From: Macrococcus sp. DPC7161
GTDB lineage: Bacteria; Bacillota; Bacilli; Staphylococcales; Staphylococcaceae
Assembly: GCF_004117835.1 (NCBI RefSeq)
Contig: NZ_SDSC01000001.1
Coordinates: 1-64,000 of the forward strand
Direction of reading: 5' to 3'
Length of the DNA stretch: 64,000 bases
The notes below the pieces were generated by a model. It ran no database searches. It was not told the DNA's origin and saw only the letters and a list, made by a program, of their open reading frames with translations. The position numbers were made by a program, and so were the translations under genes. Shown piece by piece: positions 9,166 to 19,333 of the stretch; within the stretch, counting starts at the first letter, position 1, and each line of letters opens with the position of its first letter.

Positions 9166-10506
9166 ATGACACATATTAAATTTGATTACAAAAAAGCAAT
9201 GACGTTTTTTGGTGAACATGAACTAACACAAATGCGTGATTTAGTTAAAAATATTCACCACACAATTCATGAAGGTACAGGTGCAGGTAGCGACTTTTTA
9301 GGTTGGGTTAACTTACCTGAAAACTACGATAAAGAAGAATTTGCACGTATTCAAACTGCTGCGAAAAAGATTCAATCTGATAGTGAAGTTTTAGTAGTCA
9401 TTGGTATTGGTGGATCTTATTTAGGTGCACGTGCAGCAATTGAAATGCTAAACAAAACATTTGATAACTTTAGTCCTAAAGAAGGTAAACCACAAATTAT
9501 TTTTGTAGGACATCATCTTTCTTCTAGCTACACACATGATTTAGTGGAGTATTTACAAGATAAATCATTCTCAATTAACGTTATTTCTAAATCAGGAACT
9601 ACAACTGAACCAGCTGTTGCATTTAGAATCTTTAAGAAATTATTAGAAGAGAAATATGGTAAAGAAGAAGCAAAATCAAGAATATATGCAACAACTGATG
9701 CAAATCGTGGTGCTTTAAAATCATTATCAAACACTGAAGGTTATGAAACTTTCGTTGTACCTGATGATGTAGGTGGTCGTTATTCAGTATTAACTGCAGT
9801 TGGTTTATTACCAATCGCTGCAAGTGGCATTGATATTGCACAAATGATGACTGGTGCTAATGATGCTAGAAAAGATTTATCATCGTCTGAATTAGAAGAA
9901 AATATCGCATATCAATATGCAACAATTCGTAACGTTTTATACAATAAAGGTTATACAATTGAAATGTTAATTAACTATGAGCCAAGTCTTCAATATTTCA
10001 ATGAATGGTGGAAACAATTATTTGGTGAGTCTGAAGGTAAAGACTTTAAAGGTATTTATCCATCAAGTGCAAACTTCTCTACCGATTTACATTCATTAGG
10101 ACAATATGTTCAAGAAGGTCGTCGTGATATCTTTGAAACGGTTGTTAAAGTGAATACACCAAGAGCAGATGTAACAATCGAAGCTGATGAGCAAGATTTA
10201 GATGGATTAAACTTCTTAGCGGGTAAAACAATGGACTTCGTTAATACGAAAGCATTCCAAGGGACATTACTTGCGCACACTGACGGCGGTGTTCCAAATT
10301 TAGTTGTTGAAATTCCACAGCAAGATGCTTACACATTTGGTTATTTAGTGTACTTCTTTGAATTAAGTTGTGCGATGAGCGGTTATTTATTAGGTGTAAA
10401 TCCATTTAACCAACCTGGTGTTGAAGCATACAAACAAAACATGTTTGCATTATTAGGTAAACCTGGATTTGAAGAGAAAAAAGCTGAATTAGAAGCGAGA
10501 TTATAA
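9166..10506 (+). CDS. pgi: Glucose-6-phosphate isomerase
   Basis: Pgi interconverts glucose-6-phosphate and fructose-6-phosphate in glycolysis and gluconeogenesis. The 446-aa protein contains [16 protein letters not shown] and the phosphate-binding [11 protein letters not shown] in the first SIS domain, [17 protein letters not shown], the [16 protein letters not shown] segment, and HTDGGVPN with the conserved histidine. The ATG follows TTGGAGGTC. It is a single-gene unit with its own promoter and a perfect hairpin terminator. Confidence 0.97.
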   Translation: MTHIKFDYKKAMTFFGEHELTQMRDLVKNIHHTIHEGTGAGSDFLGWVNLPENYDKEEFARIQTAAKKIQSDSEVLVVIGIGGSYLGARAAIEMLNKTFDNFSPKEGKPQIIFVGHHLSSSYTHDLVEYLQDKSFSINVISKSGTTTEPAVAFRIFKKLLEEKYGKEEAKSRIYATTDANRGALKSLSNTEGYETFVVPDDVGGRYSVLTAVGLLPIAASGIDIAQMMTGANDARKDLSSSELEENIAYQYATIRNVLYNKGYTIEMLINYEPSLQYFNEWWKQLFGESEGKDFKGIYPSSANFSTDLHSLGQYVQEGRRDIFETVVKVNTPRADVTIEADEQDLDGLNFLAGKTMDFVNTKAFQGTLLAHTDGGVPNLVVEIPQQDAYTFGYLVYFFELSCAMSGYLLGVNPFNQPGVEAYKQNMFALLGKPGFEEKKAELEARL

Positions 10507-10542
10507 TCAGAATAATCAATTCATGCGTAAGCATATGATGAT

Positions 10543-10580
10543 AAAGATTCAAAACAGTTAACTGTTTTGAATCTTTATTT
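10543..10580 (+). terminator. Terminator after pgi
   Basis: A 34-bp perfect palindrome (17-bp half-sites, 10543-10576) is followed by further Ts. Its symmetry would let it work in either direction. Confidence 0.8.
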
Positions 10581-10653
10581 ATTTTTCATATGATTTTCAT
10601 CAAGTTTTTGTATAATTTAGTTAATAACTAAATTTAAGAATAGTAGTGAAAAT

Positions 10654-11226
10654 ATGATAACTGAACAAGGACTTACTGATTTATTTGAACAATTTAAAGC
10701 ATTAGGGTTTATTATTGCAATTTTATTACCATTTATAGAAGCTTTTTTACCTGTGTTGCCAATTGCTTTATTTGCAGTGGTGAATGCAAATAGTTATGGT
10801 ATATTCTTAGGATTTTTATATACCTATATGGGCGCTACATTAGGTGCATACTTTGTTTTTCTTTTAGTAAGGAAGTATGGACAAAACCGTTTTTTAAGAC
10901 ACTTGAATAAACATCCCCATACGACAAAGCTCATTCAGCGAATAGATGAAAAAGGTGCATTACCTCTATTTATTCTGCTATGTTTTCCTTTTACACCATC
11001 AAGTGTAGTGAATGTTGTAGCTGGATTGAGTACAATTTCCAAAGGCTCTTACATGTTAGCTGTTGTATTAGGTAAGATGGTGATGTTATTTTTATTAAGC
11101 TATGTTGGTAGCGATGTATATTCCTTTGTGAAATACCCTGAAAAGAGTATAATTGTTTTAATCATACTGCTTATTTTATGGGTATTAGGTAAGCTTTATG
11201 AAAATAGACTACATAAGGATAAATAA
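10654..11226 (+). CDS. VTT-domain (TVP38/TMEM64, DedA-like) membrane protein
   Basis: A 190-aa integral membrane protein with about five or six hydrophobic segments. The VTT-type core is visible in PFIEAFLPVLPIALFAVVNA, GATLGAYFVFLLVRKYG and the FPFTPSSVVNVVAGLS segment, where a proline-containing re-entrant loop is expected. Relatives have been linked to lipid scrambling or undecaprenyl-phosphate recycling, but function here is not proven. The stop overlaps the spsA start by one base, so it is probably co-transcribed with the two signal peptidase genes. The ribosome site is weak. Confidence 0.75.
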   Translation: MITEQGLTDLFEQFKALGFIIAILLPFIEAFLPVLPIALFAVVNANSYGIFLGFLYTYMGATLGAYFVFLLVRKYGQNRFLRHLNKHPHTTKLIQRIDEKGALPLFILLCFPFTPSSVVNVVAGLSTISKGSYMLAVVLGKMVMLFLLSYVGSDVYSFVKYPEKSIIVLIILLILWVLGKLYENRLHKDK

Positions 11227-11711
11227 TGAAAAAAAAGTTTTTGATAACAGTAATAATGAGCTTTATCATTGTTGTTTTTATTAAATCGTTTTTTTTGACC
11301 TCGTACAAAGTAGACGGAGATTCAATGTCACCAACGTTGCAATCAGGAAGCTATGTTTTTGTAAATGTGTTACACGATGTATTTATACAACCAAAGCGTA
11401 ATGATATTTACTTTATAAAATTAAATAACAATCAGACGATAGTTAAAAGAATTGTAGCTACTCCTGGTGATCATGTACGTGTGATACATCGACAGTTATA
11501 TGTGAATGGTGAAAAAACAAATTATAAAGATGATACTTTAAAACAGCTGATTCAAGGGAATGATGCATATGGCTATACATTGCCGAAACAGTGTTTTTAT
11601 GTGTTGGGAGATCATTTAAAGGCTAGCACAGATTCAAGAACATTTGGTTGTGTTAAACTAGATGAAATGTTAGGTAAAGTGGTTTATACTTATTGGGAAG
11701 ATAATAAATGA
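11226..11711 (+). CDS. spsA: Type I signal peptidase, SpsA position, with an apparently intact catalytic dyad
   Basis: A 161-aa S26-family protein with one N-terminal membrane anchor (residues about 5-24). Signal peptidase box B is GDSMSPTL, with the nucleophile serine at residue 33; box D is TIVKRIVATPGD, with the general-base lysine at residue 74; box E is GDHLKASTDSR. The S. aureus protein at this position, SpsA, is described as catalytically inactive because both dyad residues are replaced, which is not the case here. It is followed by spsB. Both probably cleave secretory signal peptides at the outer face of the membrane. Confidence 0.85.
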   Translation: MKKKFLITVIMSFIIVVFIKSFFLTSYKVDGDSMSPTLQSGSYVFVNVLHDVFIQPKRNDIYFIKLNNNQTIVKRIVATPGDHVRVIHRQLYVNGEKTNYKDDTLKQLIQGNDAYGYTLPKQCFYVLGDHLKASTDSRTFGCVKLDEMLGKVVYTYWEDNK

Positions 11712-11720
11712 GGTGGCATT

Positions 11721-12287
11721 TTGAAAAAAGAACTAATAGAATGGATTATTGCGATACTTGTCGCAGTAGTTTTAGTAACAGTGATACATAATTTTTTATT
11801 TTTAACGTATTCAGTTAAAGGAGATTCAATGTATCCTACGCTTAAAGATGGTGAGAAGGTCATCGTCAATCGTATTGGCTATACATTAGGTGAAATTGAT
11901 AAAGGTGATGTGATTGTTTTCCATGCTGATTCTAAATCGGATTATGTAAAACGAGTGATTGGTACAGCTGGAGATACTGTCCAATATAAAGATGATCAAT
12001 TATATGTTAATGGCAAAAAAGTAGATGAACCCTATTTAGATGAGAATAAATTATCAAAAACAAATGTTTTATTAACTGAAAACTTTAGTGTTAAAGATTT
12101 AGTAAATTCAAAAGGTGTTTCAAAAATACCAGAAGGCAAATTACTTGTACTCGGTGACAATCGAGAAGTAAGTAAAGATAGTCGTTACTTTGGTTTAATT
12201 GATCAGAAAAAAGTTGTTGGTGAAGTGGCTTTAAGATTTTGGCCATTCAACACATTCCATTATAATTTTGATCCAAAATCTTCATGA
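11721..12287 (+). CDS. spsB: Type I signal peptidase SpsB
   Basis: The 188-aa essential-type signal peptidase has an N-terminal membrane helix (about residues 7-27), box B GDSMYPTL with serine 36, box D YVKRVIGTAGD with lysine 77, and box E LGDNREVSKDSRYFG. These residue numbers coincide with those known for S. aureus SpsB (Ser36/Lys77). Translation starts at TTG (11721) behind GAGGTGG, which overlaps the spsA stop. The terminator at 12298 ends the unit. Confidence 0.95.
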   Translation: MKKELIEWIIAILVAVVLVTVIHNFLFLTYSVKGDSMYPTLKDGEKVIVNRIGYTLGEIDKGDVIVFHADSKSDYVKRVIGTAGDTVQYKDDQLYVNGKKVDEPYLDENKLSKTNVLLTENFSVKDLVNSKGVSKIPEGKLLVLGDNREVSKDSRYFGLIDQKKVVGEVALRFWPFNTFHYNFDPKSS

Positions 12288-12297
12288 TTAATATGAT

Positions 12298-12330
12298 GTG
12301 CTTAGGAATTTTCCTGAGCACTTTTATTTT
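12298..12330 (+). terminator. Terminator after spsB, just upstream of addB
   Basis: An 11-bp stem with one G-U pair (12298-12308 with 12311-12321) is followed by TTTTATTTTA. The addB ribosome site AGGAGGTC follows at once. Confidence 0.75.
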
Positions 12331-12342
12331 AGGAGGTCAGTA

Positions 12343-15300
12343 ATGTCAGTACAAATCGTTCAAGGCCGTAGAGGTGTTGGTAAGACTTACGAAGTCATTC
12401 AAATGATAAAAGAAATGTTAAAAACACCTCTAGGAAAACCCATTATTTATATTGCACCACGCCAATCTACGTTTTCAATTGAGCAAGCATTTGCGAATGA
12501 TCCGGAAATTAAAGGTAGTATGCGTGTTGCAATTTATAGTTTAGATAGACTGTATCATCGATTAGTCATGGAATCAGGTAGTAATGACTTAATGCCATTA
12601 TCATCATCTGGTTTAGAAATGATGATTTATTATTTATTAAATCACAATAAAACAGAACTTAAACGTTTTGAGAAATCAAGTCATTATTATGGATTCAGTC
12701 AAAAAATGGCCCAAACCATTTCTGAATTTAAAAAGTACCATGTTGACTTAGAGCAATTAAAACAAGTACTTGCATCAGATCAATTACCAGTAAGTACAAA
12801 AGATAAGTTACAAGATATTTCATTCATTTATGAGCTTTTGGAGAATGAAATAAAGTCACAATTTAAATTAAAAGAAGATACGTACTTAGAATTGATCGAA
12901 TTAATTGAAAAATCTCCACTAATGCAAGATGCAACGGTTATTGTCGATGGATTTTATAACTTTACAACAATTGAATATGCTGTGCTACGTCAAATTGCTT
13001 GTGTGAGTGAGATGCATTTATTATTAACGAATGATGAATCAGAGCCTTCTTTATTTAGAAAAACGAATGAAACACACCGCTTACTTTTAGAAACATTTAA
13101 AGGGTTAGAAATAAAAGAAACTACGATTCAAAAACAACCGAAAAGATTTAAAACTTCAGATTTAAGCCATTTAGAAAGTCAATTCAACAAACTAATGCCT
13201 ACAAAACAGAAATCAGATCAATCGATCCAATTAATTCAAGCTGATCAATTCGAAGAAGAAATTCAACAAATGATGTTTGAAATACATCAAATGACTCAAA
13301 ATGGTACTTATCGCTATAAAGAAATCAACATATTGTATCGTGATGAGCGTTATGCAAAAGCACTCATACAAGCTAGTCAAAAGCACGATATACCATATCA
13401 TACAGACTACCAATCACAAATGAAACATCATCATTTGGTCGGATTTTTAACGGGTTTACTCAATTTCATAGAAAAACCATATATTAATGAATATTTATTT
13501 AAAGCGTTAAAAACAGGTTTGTTATTTCCGTTTGATCGTTTAGATGAAATGATGGTTAAAGTGGATACACTTGAGAATTTTATGATTGAAAGAGGATTGA
13601 CTTATAAAGATTTGGTTGAAAATAATCGTTTGCAAATTTATCAAAGTCAATTGAATCATAAAAATGATGATACTAAAGCTCATATTGTAAAATCTCACGA
13701 GGATTTGATGAAATTTATTTCGATGATTACAAGTCGCATTACGCCATTACTTGATGCGCTTAAAAGTACTGTTTCAGCAACTGCATTTGCAACGAATTTA
13801 TATGAATGGTTAGAACACGAACAAGTTTTAGCACATATTAAAGATGAGCAAATGCACTTTAAAGAAAGTGGTCAGTTATATAAAGCATTAGAAAATGATC
13901 AATTGGTCAGCGGTTTAAATCGTGTTTTAGATGAATTTGTTGCAGTCTTAAATGATAAAGAGATGACCTATAGTACGTTTAAAGAAGTGATCATCGTAGG
14001 TTTAGACGCATTAAAATTTAATGCACTACCTCAAGGGTTAGATCAGATTAAAATATTAAATTTAGATTTAGCAAAAATTGAGAATGCTGCAGTCGTATTT
14101 GTTTGTGGTTTTAATGATGGTATTTTACCAAGACCTACACAAATGAATCCAATGATTACCGACCAAGAAAAGATTCAACTGGCTCCTTATTTTAATTTGG
14201 CACCTACGAGTGAGCATTTAACTGAAGATGAAGCGTTTGTTGCATATACAGCATTAACAAATGCAAGAGAACGTTTATATATTAGTTATTGTGGCCAGAT
14301 TAATGGTGAAGCAATGACACCATCCATATACCTCAATCATATTATAGAGATGTTTGACTCAATTCATATCATCCAAACAGCATTGATAGAAGATCCAAAA
14401 GCTAAAATCAATCATATTGCTGCAAATGTTCAACAAGTAGTTGAGCATTTTGAACACGAATCATGGCAACCAATAGTGAAATATTATGCACAAATACCTA
14501 AATATCGCTCTATTTTTACTTTAAATCATTATCAAAACCTTGCGAAACCGCTTGATAAGCAATATATAAAATCCTTATATGGTGATCAAATTAAAGCAAG
14601 TGTCTCTCGCTTTGAAACCTTTAATCAATGTCCATTTAAGTATTATGCACAGTACGGCATTCAATTGAAAAAAAGAGAACCATTCCAGTTGAAAGCGAGT
14701 ACGTTAGGAAGTATTTTCCATGAATTACTGAGCGATCTTACTGATAAATATCAAAAGATGATAAAAAATCCTGATGAAATTGATCAATATGTAGATGCGT
14801 ATTTTGAACAACATCAAAAAGAAATTGAATTTGCAGTGTTAAGTTCGAGTCAATATCATCTCAATTATATTAAGACACAAATTAAACGTATTATTAAAAA
14901 ATCATTTATGATGATTAATACCCAACAAACAAACAGTCATTTTGAAAATTTTGGAACAGAGATAGACTTTGAATATTTACTAAAACCAAAAAAAAATAAA
15001 TTCCATAGTCCAAAAGTTACTACCAATAATGGTATTGATATTTATTTAAGTGGCACGATTGATCGAGTTGATTTATTTAAAACGGATAATAAAACATATG
15101 TTAATGTCATCGACTACAAATCAAGTGATACAGATTTGGATTTAAAGAAAGTCTATTATGGGATTCAAATGCAATTGATTACGTATTTAGATATTGCTTT
15201 GCAAAACAAAACAAAAATGGCCATTGAAACTGAATTATTACCTTCAGGAATGTTGTATTTTCACGTAAAGTCTTCACAAAATAAATTTTCGAATTTTAAA

Positions 15301-15768
15301 GATTATCAAAGTTTTATGAAAAATATAAAAGAAAGTAAAGTTGAAACCATCTTAAATACACCAATTAATCATTATCTTCATAAAGGTTTATTTGTAAATG
15401 ATGTATCGGTAGTTCAATCTTTAGATACTCAATTAGAAGAAACAAACCAACCTATGAATATAAGCGCAAAAATCACACAAAATAAAGAAGGTGTAAAAAT
15501 TAATGGTCAATATAAAAATAACTTTATTGAGCAACAAGATTTTTATCAATTGATTCATAAAAATAAAGAAAATATTAAGAAAACCGCCGAACATATTTAT
15601 GAAGGACATATTGAAGTAGCACCAATAGAATATGGGAAAAAAAGACCGTGTACTTTTTGTGAATTCAAGCCTGTATGTCATATTGATCCAATAATCAATA
15701 AACAAGACATTAGGGTTTTAGATGAAAAAATTGATGTTCGTCAATTACTAGAGAGAGGAGAATTGTAA
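12343..15768 (+). CDS. addB: ATP-dependent nuclease subunit AddB (RexB)
   Basis: AddB pairs with AddA to process double-strand breaks for RecA loading. The 1141-aa protein has an N-terminal Walker A (GRRGVGKTYE), a degenerate UvrD-like body, and a C-terminal RecB-type nuclease domain with VNVIDYKSSD. Four cysteines for the Fe-S staple are visible: one in FNQCPFKYYAQYG before the nuclease domain and three in CTFCEFKPVCH near the C-terminus. ATG at 12343 follows AGGAGGTCAGTA; upstream in-frame codons fall in the spsB terminator. Its stop overlaps the addA start by one base. Confidence 0.95.
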   Translation: MSVQIVQGRRGVGKTYEVIQMIKEMLKTPLGKPIIYIAPRQSTFSIEQAFANDPEIKGSMRVAIYSLDRLYHRLVMESGSNDLMPLSSSGLEMMIYYLLNHNKTELKRFEKSSHYYGFSQKMAQTISEFKKYHVDLEQLKQVLASDQLPVSTKDKLQDISFIYELLENEIKSQFKLKEDTYLELIELIEKSPLMQDATVIVDGFYNFTTIEYAVLRQIACVSEMHLLLTNDESEPSLFRKTNETHRLLLETFKGLEIKETTIQKQPKRFKTSDLSHLESQFNKLMPTKQKSDQSIQLIQADQFEEEIQQMMFEIHQMTQNGTYRYKEINILYRDERYAKALIQASQKHDIPYHTDYQSQMKHHHLVGFLTGLLNFIEKPYINEYLFKALKTGLLFPFDRLDEMMVKVDTLENFMIERGLTYKDLVENNRLQIYQSQLNHKNDDTKAHIVKSHEDLMKFISMITSRITPLLDALKSTVSATAFATNLYEWLEHEQVLAHIKDEQMHFKESGQLYKALENDQLVSGLNRVLDEFVAVLNDKEMTYSTFKEVIIVGLDALKFNALPQGLDQIKILNLDLAKIENAAVVFVCGFNDGILPRPTQMNPMITDQEKIQLAPYFNLAPTSEHLTEDEAFVAYTALTNARERLYISYCGQINGEAMTPSIYLNHIIEMFDSIHIIQTALIEDPKAKINHIAANVQQVVEHFEHESWQPIVKYYAQIPKYRSIFTLNHYQNLAKPLDKQYIKSLYGDQIKASVSRFETFNQCPFKYYAQYGIQLKKREPFQLKASTLGSIFHELLSDLTDKYQKMIKNPDEIDQYVDAYFEQHQKEIEFAVLSSSQYHLNYIKTQIKRIIKKSFMMINTQQTNSHFENFGTEIDFEYLLKPKKNKFHSPKVTTNNGIDIYLSGTIDRVDLFKTDNKTYVNVIDYKSSDTDLDLKKVYYGIQMQLITYLDIALQNKTKMAIETELLPSGMLYFHVKSSQNKFSNFKDYQSFMKNIKESKVETILNTPINHYLHKGLFVNDVSVVQSLDTQLEETNQPMNISAKITQNKEGVKINGQYKNNFIEQQDFYQLIHKNKENIKKTAEHIYEGHIEVAPIEYGKKRPCTFCEFKPVCHIDPIINKQDIRVLDEKIDVRQLLERGEL

Positions 15769-18700
15769 TGCCTACATGGACAAAAGAACAACAAGAAGCT
15801 ATATCAGCGATGCATGAAGATATTTTAGTATCTGCTGCAGCGGGTAGTGGTAAAACAACGGTATTGATTGAACGTATTTTGCAGAAAATTTTAGGCATTA
15901 CAACGTCACCTATTAATGTTGATGAATTACTCGTCGTCACTTTTACAAATGCGAGTGCTAAAGAAATGAAACAAAGATTGTTAAAAAGTATTCAAAGCCG
16001 TCTGAAATCTGAAGAAATTATTGAAAATCAAGCGCTTTTTAGACATTTGAATCAACAATTAGTTAAAATACACCATGCTGATATATCTACATTACATAGT
16101 TTTTGTTTGAAATTGATTGAACAATATTATTTTACAATTGATTTAGATCCTTCTTTTAGAACGGGGAGTACAGAAGAAATTCAAATGTTACTCAGCCAAG
16201 CCATTGATGAAACTATGGAAAGTTATTATGCCGACAATGATACATTGTTTATTCAATTGGTACAAATGCTCTCTTCAGACAGAAATGATTCAGGGTTAAG
16301 GTCTGCGATTCAGCGTATGTACTATTTTGCTATTGCCAATCCAAATCCTAACGAATGGTTATTATCAATGACGCAACAATTTGAAGAAGAAAACATGAAT
16401 CAATTGTTTCAACAAATTGCTCATGAGTTTAAGCAAAACCTTCAAATGCATTTGGCTGATTTAAATCACATTCTATATCAAATAGAGCATCATCCAGACT
16501 TTGAAAAAGTAGTATTACAATTAAAAGGTATCATTCAAGAAATTAATAGTTTACCTGAAGATTTTGAATCAATGCCTGGGCACTTTAAAGTATTGTTTGA
16601 ACGTGCTGCTTCAGGTAGTCGTAAAAAAGATGCCGATAAAGACTTAATTCGTGAAATCACTGCTCAAATCAAGCCGATAAGAGAATCATTAAAGACGCTC
16701 GTTATGAATTATCTATATGATGATTTTTCACAAATGAAATCAGATATTGTAACGACGAAACCTTTCTTAAACTTATTGGTGAAAATCACACAAGAAGTGA
16801 TGCATGTATTTAAACAACTTAAAAGTGAAAGAAAAGTTATTGATTTCTCGGATTATGAGCACTTTGCGTTACAAATATTAATTAAAGATGGAAAGCCAAC
16901 TGAGATAGCAAAACAACTTCGAGAACATTACCATGAAATCATGATTGATGAATATCAAGATACTAACCGTGTTCAAGAAGCGATTATTCAATCCATCAAA
17001 AAGCAAAATAAGGGTGAACAAAATTTATTTATGGTAGGAGATGTAAAACAATCCATTTATAAATTTAGACAAGCAGAACCACAATTATTTTTGCAAAAAT
17101 ACAATGATTTTAAGACGAATCATACAGGAAAAGTCATTGATTTATCCGATAACTTTAGATCTGGATTACATGTTATTAATGATACAAACGCGATATTTGA
17201 TCGTGTAATGGACCATCAATTTGGAGAAATTGAATATGAAGGTAAGCAAAGGCTAAATTGTGGTAAATTTAAATCCCTTGAGGATGATGTTTACGGTTTA
17301 CCAACAGAACTGATATTTGTAGATGATAAAAAGTTAGAAAATAGAGATGCTGATATCGAATATATTGCGAGAAAAATTAACCAAATCGTCGGGAAAGAAA
17401 AAGTTTTTGATAAAGATTTAAATCAAGAAAGATATGCAGAGTTTAGAGATATTGTTATTTTAAAACGGGGCATCAAAAGAGATGCATACCAATTCCAATC
17501 AATATTGGCAGCACATAACATACCCGTATTTATCAAATCTGATCAAGGTTATTTTGATACAGATGAAATTAGAACAATGATGAGTTTTATTAGAATTATT
17601 GATAATCCGATTCAAGACATTCATCTTGCAGGCGTATTACGCAGTATTATCTATCAAATCAGTGAAACTGAACTTGCTGAAATCAAATTATTAAATAAAC
17701 AATTATCACTATATGAAAATATAACAACGTATGTGAACCATGGTGAAAATCATGAATTAAAAATGAAATTACAGGCATTTTTAGCGGATTTAAAAGATTA
17801 TAGAGCACAGGCTAGAACATTAAACGTTACTGATTTATTGCAATATATATTTGATGACACGCATCTGATTGAGAAATATTTAATGTTGCCTGCTGGTAAG
17901 CAGCGTGTAGCGAACTTGAAAGGATTACAAGCAAAGGCTGATCAATTCGAATCTTCAAGTTACAGCGGTATTTATCAATTTATTCAATTCATTGATAAAA
18001 TGATTGCTGAAGGTAAAGATTTTGGTGAAGAAAATATTTTAAATGACGAATCAAATGTTGTGCGTATTATGACAGTTCATGCATCTAAAGGATTGGAATT
18101 TCCGTTTGTCATTTATACAGGTTTACAAACGGAATATAATTTAATGGATTTAAGTAAACCTTTATTGATGTCACAAATGTATGGTGTTGCTTTAAATACT
18201 TTTAAGCCAGAATTGAATTTAAGTCATCCAAATTTATTAACAAAACGATTAAAAGAACAATTAAAACGTGAACAAGTTTCTGAGGAATTAAGGTTAATGT
18301 ATGTAGCACTAACGCGTGCCATTAACCAACTTATATTGGTTAGCAAACTTTCTGATGATGAAGTGGTCGACCTTGAAAAGATTCACGATGAATTTGTAGG
18401 TGATGCAACGATAGAAAGTGCATTAGAAGATTATCAAGCGGCCACACTACATCATAAATTAGATGATGCATTCAGAAATAAGGCGAATAAGCCGATAGAT
18501 TTTATTGGTGGTAGTATTTTTACACATACGAAACCTTTAAATATCAGTTATCAGTTTATTACAAAACTTGATGAATTGGCTGATGAAGAAAATGAAACAA
18601 AAAATGATGTAATACAAAGTAATACAGAATGGCTTGATGAAATCAATGCATTTGAATATCCGTATCAAAATGTATTTGATTTACCAACTAAAGAGAGTGT

Positions 18701-19331
18701 TTCAGAAATTAAGCAGCAACAAGATGAAGATGAAACGACAACTTATCGCTATGTTAATCGCCATATTCTTGAACAATCAGATTTTGACCGTCCACAATTC
18801 ATACAACAAAAAAAGAAAACGAATGCAGAAATAGGTACATTAATGCATACGATTATGCAACATTTACCTAGAAAACAAGGGTGGGCACTTTCGGATATCA
18901 ATCAGTTAATTAATAAGTTGATTGAGCGTAATATCATTCAAGCGAGTGATAAATCATATATTGATCAAGAAAAAATATTTAAGTTTACGCAATCAAAAAT
19001 ATTTGAACAATTAGTACATGCCGATGAAGTATATTATGAATTACCATTTGTAATTGGCAAAGAATATATCTTCGATGAAGCATTACCAGGACAAGTCATC
19101 CAAGGTATGATTGATTGTGTTTATAAAGTAGAGGGTCAATATTATTTCTTGGATTATAAGACGGATCGATTTAATTTAAGATTAGGAAAGTCTAAAGATG
19201 ATGTACTACAAGAAATGAAAGCAAAGTACCAATTCCAAATGGATGCCTACAAGAAAACATTAGAAGCATTATTAGGCACTACCGTGAAAGGTTATTTATA
19301 CTTTTTTGAATATAAAGAAATAGAGGTTTAA
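15768..19331 (+). CDS. addA: ATP-dependent helicase/nuclease subunit AddA (RexA)
   Basis: A 1187-aa superfamily 1A helicase with a nuclease domain. The Q-motif WTKEQQEAI and Walker A SAAAGSGKTTVL lie near the N-terminus, followed by VTFTNASAKEMK, the DEYQDTN Walker B segment, VGDVKQSIYKFRQA, VRIMTVHASKGLEFPFV and LRLMYVALTRA. The C-terminal RecB-family nuclease has GTLMHTIMQH and FLDYKTDR. It forms the helicase motor and one of the two nucleases of AddAB. Start and stop are tightly packed between addB and a membrane-protein gene. Confidence 0.96.
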   Translation: MPTWTKEQQEAISAMHEDILVSAAAGSGKTTVLIERILQKILGITTSPINVDELLVVTFTNASAKEMKQRLLKSIQSRLKSEEIIENQALFRHLNQQLVKIHHADISTLHSFCLKLIEQYYFTIDLDPSFRTGSTEEIQMLLSQAIDETMESYYADNDTLFIQLVQMLSSDRNDSGLRSAIQRMYYFAIANPNPNEWLLSMTQQFEEENMNQLFQQIAHEFKQNLQMHLADLNHILYQIEHHPDFEKVVLQLKGIIQEINSLPEDFESMPGHFKVLFERAASGSRKKDADKDLIREITAQIKPIRESLKTLVMNYLYDDFSQMKSDIVTTKPFLNLLVKITQEVMHVFKQLKSERKVIDFSDYEHFALQILIKDGKPTEIAKQLREHYHEIMIDEYQDTNRVQEAIIQSIKKQNKGEQNLFMVGDVKQSIYKFRQAEPQLFLQKYNDFKTNHTGKVIDLSDNFRSGLHVINDTNAIFDRVMDHQFGEIEYEGKQRLNCGKFKSLEDDVYGLPTELIFVDDKKLENRDADIEYIARKINQIVGKEKVFDKDLNQERYAEFRDIVILKRGIKRDAYQFQSILAAHNIPVFIKSDQGYFDTDEIRTMMSFIRIIDNPIQDIHLAGVLRSIIYQISETELAEIKLLNKQLSLYENITTYVNHGENHELKMKLQAFLADLKDYRAQARTLNVTDLLQYIFDDTHLIEKYLMLPAGKQRVANLKGLQAKADQFESSSYSGIYQFIQFIDKMIAEGKDFGEENILNDESNVVRIMTVHASKGLEFPFVIYTGLQTEYNLMDLSKPLLMSQMYGVALNTFKPELNLSHPNLLTKRLKEQLKREQVSEELRLMYVALTRAINQLILVSKLSDDEVVDLEKIHDEFVGDATIESALEDYQAATLHHKLDDAFRNKANKPIDFIGGSIFTHTKPLNISYQFITKLDELADEENETKNDVIQSNTEWLDEINAFEYPYQNVFDLPTKESVSEIKQQQDEDETTTYRYVNRHILEQSDFDRPQFIQQKKKTNAEIGTLMHTIMQHLPRKQGWALSDINQLINKLIERNIIQASDKSYIDQEKIFKFTQSKIFEQLVHADEVYYELPFVIGKEYIFDEALPGQVIQGMIDCVYKVEGQYYFLDYKTDRFNLRLGKSKDDVLQEMKAKYQFQMDAYKKTLEALLGTTVKGYLYFFEYKEIEV

Positions 19332-19333
19332 TC

